Source: Planctomycetota bacterium (GTDB lineage Bacteria; Planctomycetota; Phycisphaerae; Phycisphaerales; Phycisphaeraceae). Taken from it: a stretch of DNA of 53,354 nt. Below the pieces are notes generated by a model. That model was given only the letters and a program-made list of their open reading frames with translations. It did not search any database and was not told where the DNA came from. A program made the translations under genes and the position numbers. The stretch lies in NCBI GenBank assembly GCA_024279275.1, contig JAJRRS010000110.1, positions 1 to 53,354 on the forward strand, given 5' to 3'. This document shows positions 33,282-42,245 of this stretch, piece after piece. How positions within the stretch are numbered: the stretch's first letter is position 1; every line of letters begins with the position of its first letter.

Positions 33282-34586
33282 ATGTCAAAAAAAAGCAAGG
33301 TCCATATTCTGATCCTCGGCTCCGGCGGGCGTGAGCACGCTTTGGGCTTTAAGCTCAAGCAATCCAAACGCTGCGGCAAGCTCTACTTCGCCCCGGGTAA
33401 CGGCGGGACCGCTGCGCTGGGGACGAACCTGCCCGACCTGCCGTTCGATCCGGTGAATACCAAGCACGCCGACGCGATCGATTACTTCTGCCGACACAAC
33501 AACATCTCACTGGTTGTCATCGGCCCGGAAGACCCGCTGTGCGGTGGGCTGGTGGATCGTCTTGCCGCACCCGATCGACACGTCTTCGGCCCGGTCCAGA
33601 CCGGCGCAAGACTCGAAGCCGACAAGGTATTCAGCAAGCAACTCATGCGGGCCACCAGCGTCCCCACCGCCGACTCCAAAACCTTTACCGATTATGAAGC
33701 CGCGGTGAACTACGTCGAAAACCGCGAGACGCCCGTGGTCGTCAAGGCCGCTGGCCTGGCTAAAGGCAAGGGGGTGATCGTCTGCAGCACCAACGAGCAG
33801 GCGCTCGATGCGCTCAAGCTGTGCATGGTAGATCTGGCGTTTGGTGAGGCTGGGCAAACCGTCATCGTCGAGGAACGGCTGGGCGGCCAGGAAGTCTCGA
33901 TCCTCGCACTGGTCGATGGCCGAAACATCTTCGTGCTCGATCCGACACAGGACCACAAACCCGTCGGCGAAGAGGACACCGGCCCTAACACCGGCGGGAT
34001 GGGCGCGTATTGCCCGACACCTCTGGTCGATGACGCCTTGATGACCACGATTGAGCGCGAAGTCCTGGTCCCGATCGTCGATGCCATGCGCCGCGATGGC
34101 ACGGAGTTTAAGGGTGTGTTGTACGCGGGCCTGATGCTCACCGCAGGCGGCCCCAAGGTATTGGAGTTCAACACACGCTTCGGCGATCCGGAATGTCAGC
34201 CGTTGATGATGCGACTCAAGGGCGATCTTATCGACATCATGATCGCAACCTGCCAAGGCACGCTCGGCGAAGTCAACCTCAGTTGGATCCCCCGCTGCTG
34301 CTGCTGCGTCGTGATGGCCAGCGGCGGATACCCCGGCAAATACGAAACCGGCAAACCGATCACCGGCATCGAGGACGCCGAGGCGGACCCCGATGTCAAG
34401 GTCTTCCACGCCGGGACCAAGCTAACCAACGGCGGCACGTTAGTCACCGCCGGCGGCCGAGTCCTCAGCATCTGCGCCATGGGCGACGACCTCAAGCAAG
34501 CCCAACAAAAAGCCAACGCCGCCTGCGAAAAAATCCACTTCGACGGCGCGTTCTACCGCACCGATATCGGGTTCCGGGTGATGTAG
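33282..34586 (+). CDS. purD: Phosphoribosylamine--glycine ligase
   Basis: ATP-grasp enzyme of purine synthesis that joins glycine to phosphoribosylamine. Seen: ILILGSGGREHALGFKL at residues 9-25, DLPFDPVNTKHADAI, FGPVQTGARLEADK, PVVVKAAGLAKGKGV, and LEFNTRFGDPECQ (metal and ATP site), then CCCCVVMASGGYPGKY. 434 residues. The start at 33282 gives MSKKSKVHILIL; the sequence before it is heptamer repeat with a good frame but is not part of the protein. purC is about 3.3 kb downstream, on the same strand but with unrelated genes between. Confidence 0.97.
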   Translation: MSKKSKVHILILGSGGREHALGFKLKQSKRCGKLYFAPGNGGTAALGTNLPDLPFDPVNTKHADAIDYFCRHNNISLVVIGPEDPLCGGLVDRLAAPDRHVFGPVQTGARLEADKVFSKQLMRATSVPTADSKTFTDYEAAVNYVENRETPVVVKAAGLAKGKGVIVCSTNEQALDALKLCMVDLAFGEAGQTVIVEERLGGQEVSILALVDGRNIFVLDPTQDHKPVGEEDTGPNTGGMGAYCPTPLVDDALMTTIEREVLVPIVDAMRRDGTEFKGVLYAGLMLTAGGPKVLEFNTRFGDPECQPLMMRLKGDLIDIMIATCQGTLGEVNLSWIPRCCCCVVMASGGYPGKYETGKPITGIEDAEADPDVKVFHAGTKLTNGGTLVTAGGRVLSICAMGDDLKQAQQKANAACEKIHFDGAFYRTDIGFRVM

Positions 34587-34587
34587 G

Positions 34588-34678
34588 GTCTGGGGTCTGG
34601 GGTCTGGGGTCTGGGGTCTGGGGTCTGGGGTCTGGGGTCTGGGAATGATATAAACCGACACCCGAACCCCGATACCCG
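34588..34678. repeat. Heptamer array between convergent purD and the lysozyme-like gene
   Basis: About seven TCTGGGG units on the plus strand, then CCCGAACCCCGATACCCGA, immediately after the purD stop. Read from the other strand it is CCCCAGA. Confidence 0.9.
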
Positions 34679-34682
34679 ATCT

Positions 34683-35411
34683 TCACCCCTGCGCCAATGC
34701 CTGCATCAAATCAATGTGGTTTCGCGCGCGTTGCCCGGTCTGGCGACGCCAGCGGGATCGGTGCATGGCGTCGGCGGCAGAAGCGTAGTCCTGCCGAGCC
34801 AGCGCGGAGCGGAGGTTGCGCCATTTGTGTAATGACCCGGTGTTGAAGGTCATGTCGATGACGATGAGTTGAGCATCTAACGGCAGTGTGTCAAAGCCTG
34901 TCACCTGCCGACGTGCGGTGTCGATGGCACGCTGGGTATCGTGACGTAATAACACATCGATCTGTGCATCGGTCAGTGACACATCACCGCGACGCAGCGC
35001 CCCGTAATTCACGCGGGGCAACAGTTGATCCAGATCGTCGGCCGCGCCGGCTCGATCCAAGTTAAAACCCACACCGATCGTCAGGTAGCCACGCGGGTCA
35101 CGGTAAGCCCGGTGGTGTCGATCCTCGAACGGCTCGATAAATTTCATCGCACGCTCGACCAATTCCACCGGCTGCTCAACCTGCGCTTCTGCGGTCATCA
35201 AATCTGGCAGTTGGGACACGCTCGATAATACGGGCACTGACGCCAGGACAGGTTGCGTTTGCACCGACGGCATCGGCGTGGAGGCGGGCGTGCCTTGGTC
35301 GTTCTGGCCAATCCAGACCAGCCCCAGAATCATCACCAGACACCCCACCACGACCCGGATCGGGCGGGTGGCTGGGGCCGGGTACAGAGGTGGTCGAATC
35401 ACAGCATCCAT
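34683..35411 (-). CDS. Membrane-anchored T4-lysozyme-like (GH24-type) muramidase
   Basis: Protein of 242 residues: one membrane span near residues 18-36, a Pro/Thr-rich linker, and a lysozyme domain from about residue 85. Seen: Glu96, Asp105 and Thr111 spaced exactly as Glu11, Asp20 and Thr26 of T4 lysozyme, within AYRDPRGYLTIGVG, and later RRQTGQRARNHIDLM, like the end of the phage enzyme. Such muramidases cleave peptidoglycan. No phage gene, holin or antiholin is nearby, so it may serve wall turnover or a secretion apparatus. Convergent with purD. Confidence 0.78.
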   Translation of the reverse strand: MDAVIRPPLYPAPATRPIRVVVGCLVMILGLVWIGQNDQGTPASTPMPSVQTQPVLASVPVLSSVSQLPDLMTAEAQVEQPVELVERAMKFIEPFEDRHHRAYRDPRGYLTIGVGFNLDRAGAADDLDQLLPRVNYGALRRGDVSLTDAQIDVLLRHDTQRAIDTARRQVTGFDTLPLDAQLIVIDMTFNTGSLHKWRNLRSALARQDYASAADAMHRSRWRRQTGQRARNHIDLMQALAQG

Positions 35412-35678
35412 AAGTTATCTCCGGACATTTCGCGTCCATGCCAGAGAGCTTCAATCCCGATGCCGGGCCGGGTAAATTGCTGTATATATTTACTGATAAA
35501 TGAGTTACGAATCATTCTGCCTGAGTCCGAATAACCCTGCTTGGGACGGATGTTGTTTGAAGACCCCGGCTGTGTGGACCGTCTGCATACCTGTAAAAAT
35601 GGGATATCTTTGCCAGTGATGCCGAGTGGTCGGATGTTTCCGTGAGGCGTAGTCCGATCGTGTATCCTTACCTGCCTC

Positions 35679-36689
35679 ATGCCCCAAAGAATCGATCAAC
35701 TTCAATCCGATGCGTCCGCCGACCTCAGTGCCGTAGCCACGCCCGAACAGCTAGAGGCCTTCCGGATCAAGTACCTCGGCACCAAGGGCGCACTCAAATC
35801 GCTGATGAGCCTGCTTAAAGAAGTCCCCAAAGACCAGAAGCGTGAGTTCGGCCAACGCGCCAACGCGCTGCGCCAGCAGATGCAGGAATCCTTCGAGCAG
35901 AAGAAACAATCCTTGGGCGGCGACGCAAAACCACAAGCAGCCAGTAAGCCCCTGCTCGACGTCACCGAACCCGGCGCTCCGCCTAAACTAGGCCGACAGC
36001 ACATCATCACGCAGACGGTGGATGAGTTGATTGAGGTGTTTGGGCGGATGGGGTTTGATGCCGTGACCGGGCCGGAGGTCGAGGATGAGCATCACAACTT
36101 CGTCGCGCTGAATATCCCCCAGCAGCACCCCGCCCGCGATCCGCTCGACAACTTCTATCTCACCGATCCGGATGGCGACAACCCGCTGCTGATGCGGTCG
36201 CAGACCTCGACCGTGCAGATCCGTGTGATGGAAAATACCAAGCCGCCGATCCGGATCGTATCGACGGGCAGGGTCTATCGACCGGACGAACACGATGCGA
36301 CCCACTACTCGATGTTCCACCAGATCGAGGGGCTTTATGTTGACCGCAAGGTCTCCATGACCGACCTGAAGACCACGCTGATGCAGTTCGCCCACGCTTA
36401 CTGGGGGAAAGACGCGGATGTGAAATTAGTGCCCAGCTACTTCCCCTTCACCGAACCTTCCGCCGAGCTGTACGTCAAGATGGACTTGGGCAAAGGCGTG
36501 GACTGGATGGAAGTCGGCGGGTGCGGGATGGTCGATCCGGCTGTCTTCGAGGCGGTGGGTTACGACCCCGAGGAATGGACCGGCTTCGCGTTTGGCTTAG
36601 GGATAGAACGCCTGGCGATGCGCAAGTACGACATCCGCGATATCCGCTGGCTATTTGAGAACGACGTCCGCTTCCTGCGGCAGTTCTGA
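35679..36689 (+). CDS. pheS: Phenylalanine--tRNA ligase subunit alpha
   Basis: Catalytic subunit of the (alpha-beta)2 enzyme that charges tRNA-Phe. Seen: N-terminal coiled arm (residues 1-85), the motif-2 region MRSQTSTVQIRVMENTKPPI, RVYRPDEHDATHYSMFHQIE, and the motif-3 GFAFGLGIERLAMRKYDI. 336 residues, typical for PheS. The start ATG at 35679 lacks a strong ribosome site. The next gene is a prepilin-like protein, not pheT, so the usual pheST operon is split. Downstream of pheS there is no clear terminator. Confidence 0.96.
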   Translation: MPQRIDQLQSDASADLSAVATPEQLEAFRIKYLGTKGALKSLMSLLKEVPKDQKREFGQRANALRQQMQESFEQKKQSLGGDAKPQAASKPLLDVTEPGAPPKLGRQHIITQTVDELIEVFGRMGFDAVTGPEVEDEHHNFVALNIPQQHPARDPLDNFYLTDPDGDNPLLMRSQTSTVQIRVMENTKPPIRIVSTGRVYRPDEHDATHYSMFHQIEGLYVDRKVSMTDLKTTLMQFAHAYWGKDADVKLVPSYFPFTEPSAELYVKMDLGKGVDWMEVGGCGMVDPAVFEAVGYDPEEWTGFAFGLGIERLAMRKYDIRDIRWLFENDVRFLRQF

Positions 36690-36753
36690 TGGGCAGGCTG
36701 GGTTGTATAAAAAAGTCTTGCCATCACATCTATAGATCCGTAAAATCACACGC

Positions 36754-37683
36754 ATGATCCGGACCACTTCACCGCAGCAACCCGACTCTTATATCAAAGG
36801 CTTTACCCTGATCGAACTGTTGGTGGTGATTTCGATCATCGCGTTGCTGGTCGGCATCCTCCTGCCGGCATTGGGCGCAGCCAGGCGGTCAGCGCAGGCG
36901 ATCCAGTGCGGCTCCAACATGCGGCAACTGGCGATCGGGTACACCGTCTACTCGATCGACAACGACGGGATCGGCGTCCCGGGACGGATGCCCAAACTCG
37001 GCACCGGCAACACCGATCCAATCAACTTCTATCCCGTCGGCAACGGGCTTCAGTTCCGGCCTCGATGGATGATCTCCATGGGCGCCTCAGCCGGGTTCTT
37101 CGCCTACAACCAGCCCTCAACACTCAAAGCCGACGACAACACCAAGACGCTGGACCACCCGATTTTCATCGAGCCTGCCGTCCCCGAACGGATCAACAAC
37201 CGCAACTACGCCCTGGGCTATAACTTCCAGTTCCTGGGCAACCCCCGCAAAAACGCATCGGGCAAGCACGCAAACTTCCCCGTTAAAACCGACCAGATCA
37301 TCGGGCAGACCGTGCTGTTCGCCGACGCGCTGGGCACGGCTGCCATTTTCGCCCAAGCCGACCGGACGGAGTACCAGATCGGCGGCAACCATGTCCCCTC
37401 AGCCGTGAGCAACCACGGCTGGTCCCTGGACCCACCCAGGCTGACCGCCAACAGCGACAACTGCGACGGGAGCCGGGACGGCAATACACGATCGGCACCC
37501 GACCCCCGACATGCCGGGAAAGCAAACTTCGCCTTCGTCGATGGCCACGTCCAACGTGCTACCCCCGAAGACATGGGTTACATCATCTCGAACGACGGGT
37601 CATCCCCGTACGCGCCGCCCGGTGCACATAACCGCCTCTTCTCAGGCACCGGCGGAGATATCGATCCACCCAGCGTCAACTGA
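36754..37683 (+). CDS. Type IV pilin/pseudopilin-like protein with an H-x9-DG motif
   Basis: Protein of 309 residues. Seen: leader SYIKGFTLIELLVVISIIAL at residues 12-31, cleaved after Gly by a prepilin peptidase, with Glu at position 5 of the mature part; then a hydrophobic helix, an RSAQAIQCGSNMRQLAIGY turn, and near the end RHAGKANFAFVDGHV, the H-x9-DG signature of the abundant planctomycete family (DUF1559-like). These are surface or secretion-linked, of unknown function. Located directly after pheS, possibly by read-through. A 250-base gap follows before purC. Confidence 0.85.
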   Translation: MIRTTSPQQPDSYIKGFTLIELLVVISIIALLVGILLPALGAARRSAQAIQCGSNMRQLAIGYTVYSIDNDGIGVPGRMPKLGTGNTDPINFYPVGNGLQFRPRWMISMGASAGFFAYNQPSTLKADDNTKTLDHPIFIEPAVPERINNRNYALGYNFQFLGNPRKNASGKHANFPVKTDQIIGQTVLFADALGTAAIFAQADRTEYQIGGNHVPSAVSNHGWSLDPPRLTANSDNCDGSRDGNTRSAPDPRHAGKANFAFVDGHVQRATPEDMGYIISNDGSSPYAPPGAHNRLFSGTGGDIDPPSVN

Positions 37684-37936
37684 TCCGCTTCCCCGCACTG
37701 AGCGCGATGGTCAAACTCTTCCACGACGCCCAACGGTTCATCCATCGTCTGCACCGAACCATGGTCGCCATCGTCAACCACGACGGACGCAGGCTCGCCC
37801 TGATCATCGACACAAGCCCAAGCACTCCGCTCAGCAGCCGACAGCTTATCCACAGCCTTGTAATCAGATGCAACTTACGCCACTCTATGCATGGCTATCG
37901 TTGTTATTGTGACGACACCCCAACGAGGCGAGGCGG

Positions 37937-38887
37937 ATGCAGACTATGAACGACGCTGTGCTTGAGACCCACCTGCCGTTGCAAGGCCGAAGGCAGGGCA
38001 AAGTCCGCGATATCTATCAATGCCTGACCACCCACGGCGAGCCGGCGCTGCTGATCGTAGCGACCGACCGGGTCTCCGCGTTTGATGTCGTGATGGCCAA
38101 CGGCATCCCCGGCAAGGGCGTTGTGCTCACGCAGATCAGCACGTTCTGGTTCGACATGATCGCCCAACACTTCGGCGATAAACTCCAGCACCACCTGATC
38201 TCGACGGACCCTGCTGATGTGACGGGGCTGAACGCGGAGCAGATTGAGCAACTGCGGGGGCGTGTGATGGTCGGCCGCCGCGCCAAGGTCGTGCCGATCG
38301 AGTGTGTCGTCCGCGGCTACCTCGCCGGGTCGGGCTGGGTCGAATATCAGAAATCACAATCGGTCTGCGGCGTATCGCTGCCCCCAGGCCTGAAACAATG
38401 CGAGAAACTCCCCGAGCCGATCTTCACCCCATCGACCAAGGAAGACGAGGGCCACGACGAAAACATCAGCTTCGACAAGGCCTGCGAACTGGTCGGCGAA
38501 CCGCTGATGCAAAAGCTAAAGAGCTTGTCACTCGCCATCTACAACCTGGCTCATGATTACGCCCAACAGCGCGGCATCATCCTGGCCGATACCAAGTTCG
38601 AGTTCGGGCTGCCGATCGATGGTGAGGGTGGCGAACCAATCCTGATCGACGAAGCGTTGACACCCGATAGCTCGCGCTTCTGGCCAGCCGATCAATACGA
38701 GCCGGGACACGACCAGCCGAGTTTCGACAAACAGTACGTTAGAAATTATCTTCAAGACTTGGTAGATGATGGCCGATGGGATAAAATACCGCCCGGCCCG
38801 GAGCTGCCCGACAAGGTTGTCTCCGGCACGCTGAAGAAATACCTTCAAGCGTACAGTGAACTGACCGGCGAAGAGTTGACGATGTAA
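37937..38887 (+). CDS. purC: SAICAR synthetase
   Basis: Joins aspartate to CAIR in purine synthesis. Seen: GKVRDIYQC at residues 21-29, VATDRVSAFDVVMANGIPGKG, VVPIECVVRGYLAGSGW, ILADTKFEFGLPID, and DEALTPDSSRFWPA near residues 234-249. 316 residues, somewhat longer than bacterial PurC of about 240, because of an added middle segment (residues 135-190) and a longer C-terminus, as in the eukaryote-like/planctomycete group. The start could be 37937 or 37946, with AGGCGG upstream. An intrinsic terminator follows at 39009. Confidence 0.96.
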   Translation: MQTMNDAVLETHLPLQGRRQGKVRDIYQCLTTHGEPALLIVATDRVSAFDVVMANGIPGKGVVLTQISTFWFDMIAQHFGDKLQHHLISTDPADVTGLNAEQIEQLRGRVMVGRRAKVVPIECVVRGYLAGSGWVEYQKSQSVCGVSLPPGLKQCEKLPEPIFTPSTKEDEGHDENISFDKACELVGEPLMQKLKSLSLAIYNLAHDYAQQRGIILADTKFEFGLPIDGEGGEPILIDEALTPDSSRFWPADQYEPGHDQPSFDKQYVRNYLQDLVDDGRWDKIPPGPELPDKVVSGTLKKYLQAYSELTGEELTM

Positions 38888-39008
38888 ACAAAAAGTGATG
38901 AAGTTAGTCCGGGGAAATCCTGGAAAAGTCCGGGGTCGGCGTTTAGTAACCGCGATGAGTTGAACAGCCCGCCTGCAATCGGTGCCCATCGGGCAGACCG
39001 ATTCTCCC

Positions 39009-39047
39009 AGAGCCCACAACGCGCCACGTGTGGGCTCTTTTTATTTT
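39009..39047 (+). terminator. Intrinsic terminator downstream of purC
   Basis: AGAGCCCACA (39009-39018) pairs with TGTGGGCTCT (39029-39038), followed by TTTTTATTTT. It lies 120 bases after the purC stop; those 120 bases can fold (see findings). Confidence 0.9.
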
Positions 39048-39113
39048 CCAAAATCACGCTCCCACCCAAAGCCCAGTCTTGGCGTGGATGGGTCGCCTGG
39101 CTAAAATAGACGC

Positions 39114-40115
39114 ATGCCCGAACCGGACGCCGATCCTAACCAACGCAACATCGAGCGCGTCGCACTGCACGCGATCCTCGCCGGACTGGTGATTACGCTG
39201 ATGAAGTTCGGCATCTTCTGGATGACCAACTCGGTTGCGATCCTGTCGGACGCGATGGAGTCGATCATCAACATCGTCGCGGCGGGGATCATGCTCTACA
39301 GCGTCTGGCTGAGTAACCGCCCTGCCGACGAGGAACACCCCTACGGGCACGGCAAGGCCGAGTTCCTCGCGGTCGGCATGGAGGGCTGGCTGATCCTTTT
39401 CGCCGGATTGTTGATCGCGATCGAAGCGGTGCGTCGATTGTTCGCTGGCTCCGAACTGACCCACCTCGGTGCCGGACTATGGATGCTCCTGGGCGTCGGC
39501 ATACTCAGCGCGGCGTTGGCAAGTTACGTCTGGTGGTCCGGCCGAAAATATCAAAACGAACCGTTGATCGCGGATGGCAAACACCTGATGACCGACGTTG
39601 CATCAACCGTCGGCGTGTTGATTGGGTTGCTGCTGGTGAGGTGGACGGGTTGGCGATGGCTGGACCCGGTCGTGGCGATCCTCGTCGCGGGGCTTTGCCT
39701 GGCGGTGAGTTGGCGTCTGCTTTGGAAATCGATCCAAGGCCTGATGGACTCAAGCGACCCCGGCGATGACACCACGATCCGCGCGATCCTCGATAACGAG
39801 AAAACCGCGGGCCACATCCTTGGGTATCACAAGGTTCGCCTCCGTCATAACGGGGCGTTCCATTGGGTCGATCTACACCTTCAGGTGGATGGCGAAATGA
39901 ACGTCGCTGACAGCCACACCCTGGCATCGCGGATCGAAGGCCGCATCGAAGCCGCGCTGGGCCGAGCCAATGCGACCGCCCACGTCGAGCCTTACACCCC
40001 CACCAAAGACCCCGACAGCCCCGAGTACCTACCCGATGGCCCCCCCACGCCCGATCAAAAGAATGAGTCCGACACCCCCGCCGACTCTACCATTGTCCGC
40101 AACGATCCTTTGTGA
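39114..40115 (+). CDS. Cation diffusion facilitator family transporter
   Basis: Antiporter that exports a divalent metal (Zn, Fe, Mn or Cd) against H+. Seen: six hydrophobic spans in residues 15-215, the first metal motif SDAMES (Asp46, Glu49) in helix 2, HPYGHGKAEF between helices 2 and 3, and GKHLMTDVAST (His and Asp of helix 5). A C-terminal cytoplasmic domain with GYHKVRLRHNG...VDLHLQVDGEM follows, then a Pro-rich tail. The DAxE form instead of DxxxD makes the metal hard to guess. Start ATG at 39114; no operon partner. A tRNA gene follows on the same strand. Confidence 0.92.
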   Translation: MPEPDADPNQRNIERVALHAILAGLVITLMKFGIFWMTNSVAILSDAMESIINIVAAGIMLYSVWLSNRPADEEHPYGHGKAEFLAVGMEGWLILFAGLLIAIEAVRRLFAGSELTHLGAGLWMLLGVGILSAALASYVWWSGRKYQNEPLIADGKHLMTDVASTVGVLIGLLLVRWTGWRWLDPVVAILVAGLCLAVSWRLLWKSIQGLMDSSDPGDDTTIRAILDNEKTAGHILGYHKVRLRHNGAFHWVDLHLQVDGEMNVADSHTLASRIEGRIEAALGRANATAHVEPYTPTKDPDSPEYLPDGPPTPDQKNESDTPADSTIVRNDPL

Positions 40116-40168
40116 TAATCTTTTCTGTTGGCCATAACCCGCCACCGGGTCGGTCGACAAACACCATT

Positions 40169-40242
40169 CGGGGTGTAGCTCAGCTTGGTAGAGCGCTTCG
40201 TTCGGGGCGAAGAGGTCGCATGTTCGAATCATGTCACCCCGA
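40169..40242 (+). tRNA. tRNA-Pro (anticodon CGG)
   Basis: A full cloverleaf fits: acceptor CGGGGTG/CACCCCG (7 bp, with the C1-G72 pair typical of bacterial tRNA-Pro), D arm GCTC/GAGC, anticodon stem CTTCG/CGAAG with loop TTCGGGG giving anticodon CGG, T stem GCATG/CATGT with TTCGAAT. Discriminator A at 40242. CCA is not encoded. Directly after it the 7-bp hairpin ATTGCCG/CGGCAAT begins at the discriminator base. Confidence 0.96.
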
Positions 40243-40412
40243 TTGCCGTGAAGCGGCAATAGAGCAGGAGATGGGAGAGAGGAGAGAAGAAATTTATGCC
40301 AAGGGCATACAGGAGATGTCCTTTGAGTAACTTAAACTCTCCTGCGGTCTCCTCTCTACTTTCTACTCACTTCCCCGGGTTCTTTGGTTGAAATCGCTAT
40401 TCCACTGTTTTG

Positions 40413-42239
40413 TTACCCATCCACCTTCACCACCACCAGGGTCGTATCGTCTACGCCCTGCCTTGGGCCGGTGAAGCGTCGGACCTGCCAGAGGATGTGG
40501 TTGATGGTGTCGGAGGCGGACTTGTCGGCGGACTCGATCAGCGCGTGTTCGATGCGTTTTCGGCCGAACTTTTCGCCGGCAGCGTTGAAGGAATCGACCA
40601 GGCCGTCGGTGTAGAGCAGGAGCGTATCGCCGGGGGCCATATCGAACAGGCCCTTTTCGTATTCGGTGTCGTGCTGGACGCCGACGATCATGCCACCGGT
40701 TTCCAGTGTGTGTATGGTTCCCTCGCGCAGGAGCATCGGGGGATCGTGGCCGGCGTTGCAATAAGTCAGGCGCAGGGTGTCGGGGTCGAACACGCCGTAC
40801 CAGAGCGTGGCGAACTCGTTGTCGAGTGTGTCGCGAGTCAAGGCGTTGTTGACCCGTGAGATAATTTCGTCGAGGTCGTAGACATCTTGCGCATAAGCGC
40901 GAAGGCTGGCGCGGACGCTTGCCATGAGCAGGCTTGCGGCGATGCCTTTGCCGACGACGTCGCCGATGGCGATCCCGATGTGGCCGTCCAGGTCGATGAC
41001 GTCGTAGAAGTCGCCGCCAAGCTCAAAACTAGGGACGTAACGCGCGGCGAGGTCGTAAGGCGGGAGCCTGGGCATCTCGCCGGGGAGCATGCGTCGTTGG
41101 ACGTTGGCTGCGAGGTGCAGTTGCCGCAGGACACGTCGGCTCTGGGTGCGTTGGGTATCCAGGCGTGCGTTCTGGATCGCGGTCCCGAGCATCTGTGCGA
41201 TGGCGGTGACGAGTCGGACCTCAAACGGGCTGAAGCTGCGCGGCTCGCCGGAGAACAGGTGGATGGTCCCGATGGCCTTGCCCTGATGCATGATCCCCAG
41301 GCAGAACATCGATGCAAGGCCCTCAGCCTTGGCGTCGCCGGGGAAGATCACGCGGGGGTCGGTGGACATGTCCCGGATGTAGACCGGCTTGCCCGACATC
41401 GCCTCACGCAACATCTCCGAATCGTCGAAGTTGATCGCACCGGTGTCCAGATAGTTTTGCGAAAGGTTGTAGATCGCGCGGGGTTCGAGTTTGTGCGGGT
41501 CGTCTTCCTTGGTCAGGCGGATGGCGACGGCCTTGGCCTTCATGACATCGGCGACGGCGTGGGTGGCGGTATCCAGAATCTGTTGGAGGTCGCGCTCGGC
41601 AGACAGCGCTTTGCTGACCTCGTACAACGCCGACAACTCCTGCACGCGCTGCTGGGCGTGGTATTCATCAAAACACAATCTCGCGATACTGTTCGCCAGG
41701 ACGTAAAGAAACTGTATCCCGGCGGCTTTGTTCGGCCCGCAGTGCAACTCGGCGGCGGCGGCCAATTCGTCGGTCTTGTCCAGAGGTATGCCAAGGGAAT
41801 CCATCACCTCACGCAGCTCATCCTGGCCTGGGGAGGCGACGTCCGCAGGCTTAGGCTCAAGAGAAATCGACCCGAGGATTTGCCCCTCCACCGCGATCGG
41901 TGCGCTGAATCGACCGGCGTCGTCGGCATCGGCGGCGATGAGTTGTTCGAGTACCAGGTCCGAGGCTCTACGTTGGTCGGCATCGGTCGGCACGGTGATC
42001 TGCTTGCCGTCGGGGTCGTGAATCTTCGCGGTCAACCCGGTGACAGCGGTGAAGCTGTCCTGGATTTCCTGGAGCGTGTCCAGATCGACGAACTGGGTAA
42101 GCGACAGCTTGGGCGCAGAGGGTAAGTGTGCGCCATGCCGGGGGAGCGGCGCGGGCTTAGGTCCATCGTCTCCCTGCGGGGCACCGGGGGCACCGGGGGC
42201 ACCGGGGGAATCTGTTGGCGTGTTTTCGGTCCTGGTCAC
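40413..42239 (-). CDS. RsbU-type PP2C phosphatase with PocR-like and GAF domains
   Basis: Signalling phosphatase of 608 residues. Domain order: disordered start with GAPGAPGAP from a 9-bp repeat (about 13-21), a PocR-like sensory domain (about 48-180), a GAF domain (about 205-365; LYEVSKALSAERDLQQILD and GKAIGTIHLFSGE), and a SpoIIE/PP2C domain (about 380-600) with LGGDFYDVIDLDG, AIGDVVGKGIAASLLMA and YCNAGHDPPM. Known relatives dephosphorylate an anti-anti-sigma factor and start a general stress response; no rsbV or rsbW gene is seen here. The GTG start lies 6 bases after the stop of the upstream gene, so they are cotranscribed. Confidence 0.9.
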   Translation of the reverse strand: MTRTENTPTDSPGAPGAPGAPQGDDGPKPAPLPRHGAHLPSAPKLSLTQFVDLDTLQEIQDSFTAVTGLTAKIHDPDGKQITVPTDADQRRASDLVLEQLIAADADDAGRFSAPIAVEGQILGSISLEPKPADVASPGQDELREVMDSLGIPLDKTDELAAAAELHCGPNKAAGIQFLYVLANSIARLCFDEYHAQQRVQELSALYEVSKALSAERDLQQILDTATHAVADVMKAKAVAIRLTKEDDPHKLEPRAIYNLSQNYLDTGAINFDDSEMLREAMSGKPVYIRDMSTDPRVIFPGDAKAEGLASMFCLGIMHQGKAIGTIHLFSGEPRSFSPFEVRLVTAIAQMLGTAIQNARLDTQRTQSRRVLRQLHLAANVQRRMLPGEMPRLPPYDLAARYVPSFELGGDFYDVIDLDGHIGIAIGDVVGKGIAASLLMASVRASLRAYAQDVYDLDEIISRVNNALTRDTLDNEFATLWYGVFDPDTLRLTYCNAGHDPPMLLREGTIHTLETGGMIVGVQHDTEYEKGLFDMAPGDTLLLYTDGLVDSFNAAGEKFGRKRIEHALIESADKSASDTINHILWQVRRFTGPRQGVDDTTLVVVKVDG

Positions 42240-42245
42240 CCTGAG

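Noticed and set aside
37846..37854. TTATCCACA, a perfect DnaA box, upstream of purC
   Set aside because: Single copy, no second box nearby, no origin genes or AT-rich unwinding region; probably chance.
38910..38935. GGAAAAGTCCGGGG after purC, resembling the 5' element of RNase P RNA
   Set aside because: RNase P RNA needs over 300 bases with other conserved parts; only about 120 bases are available before the terminator.
40887..42125. 412-codon plus-strand frame opposite the RsbU-type gene
   Set aside because: The minus strand carries GAF and SpoIIE domains; the plus frame has no ribosome site or domain.
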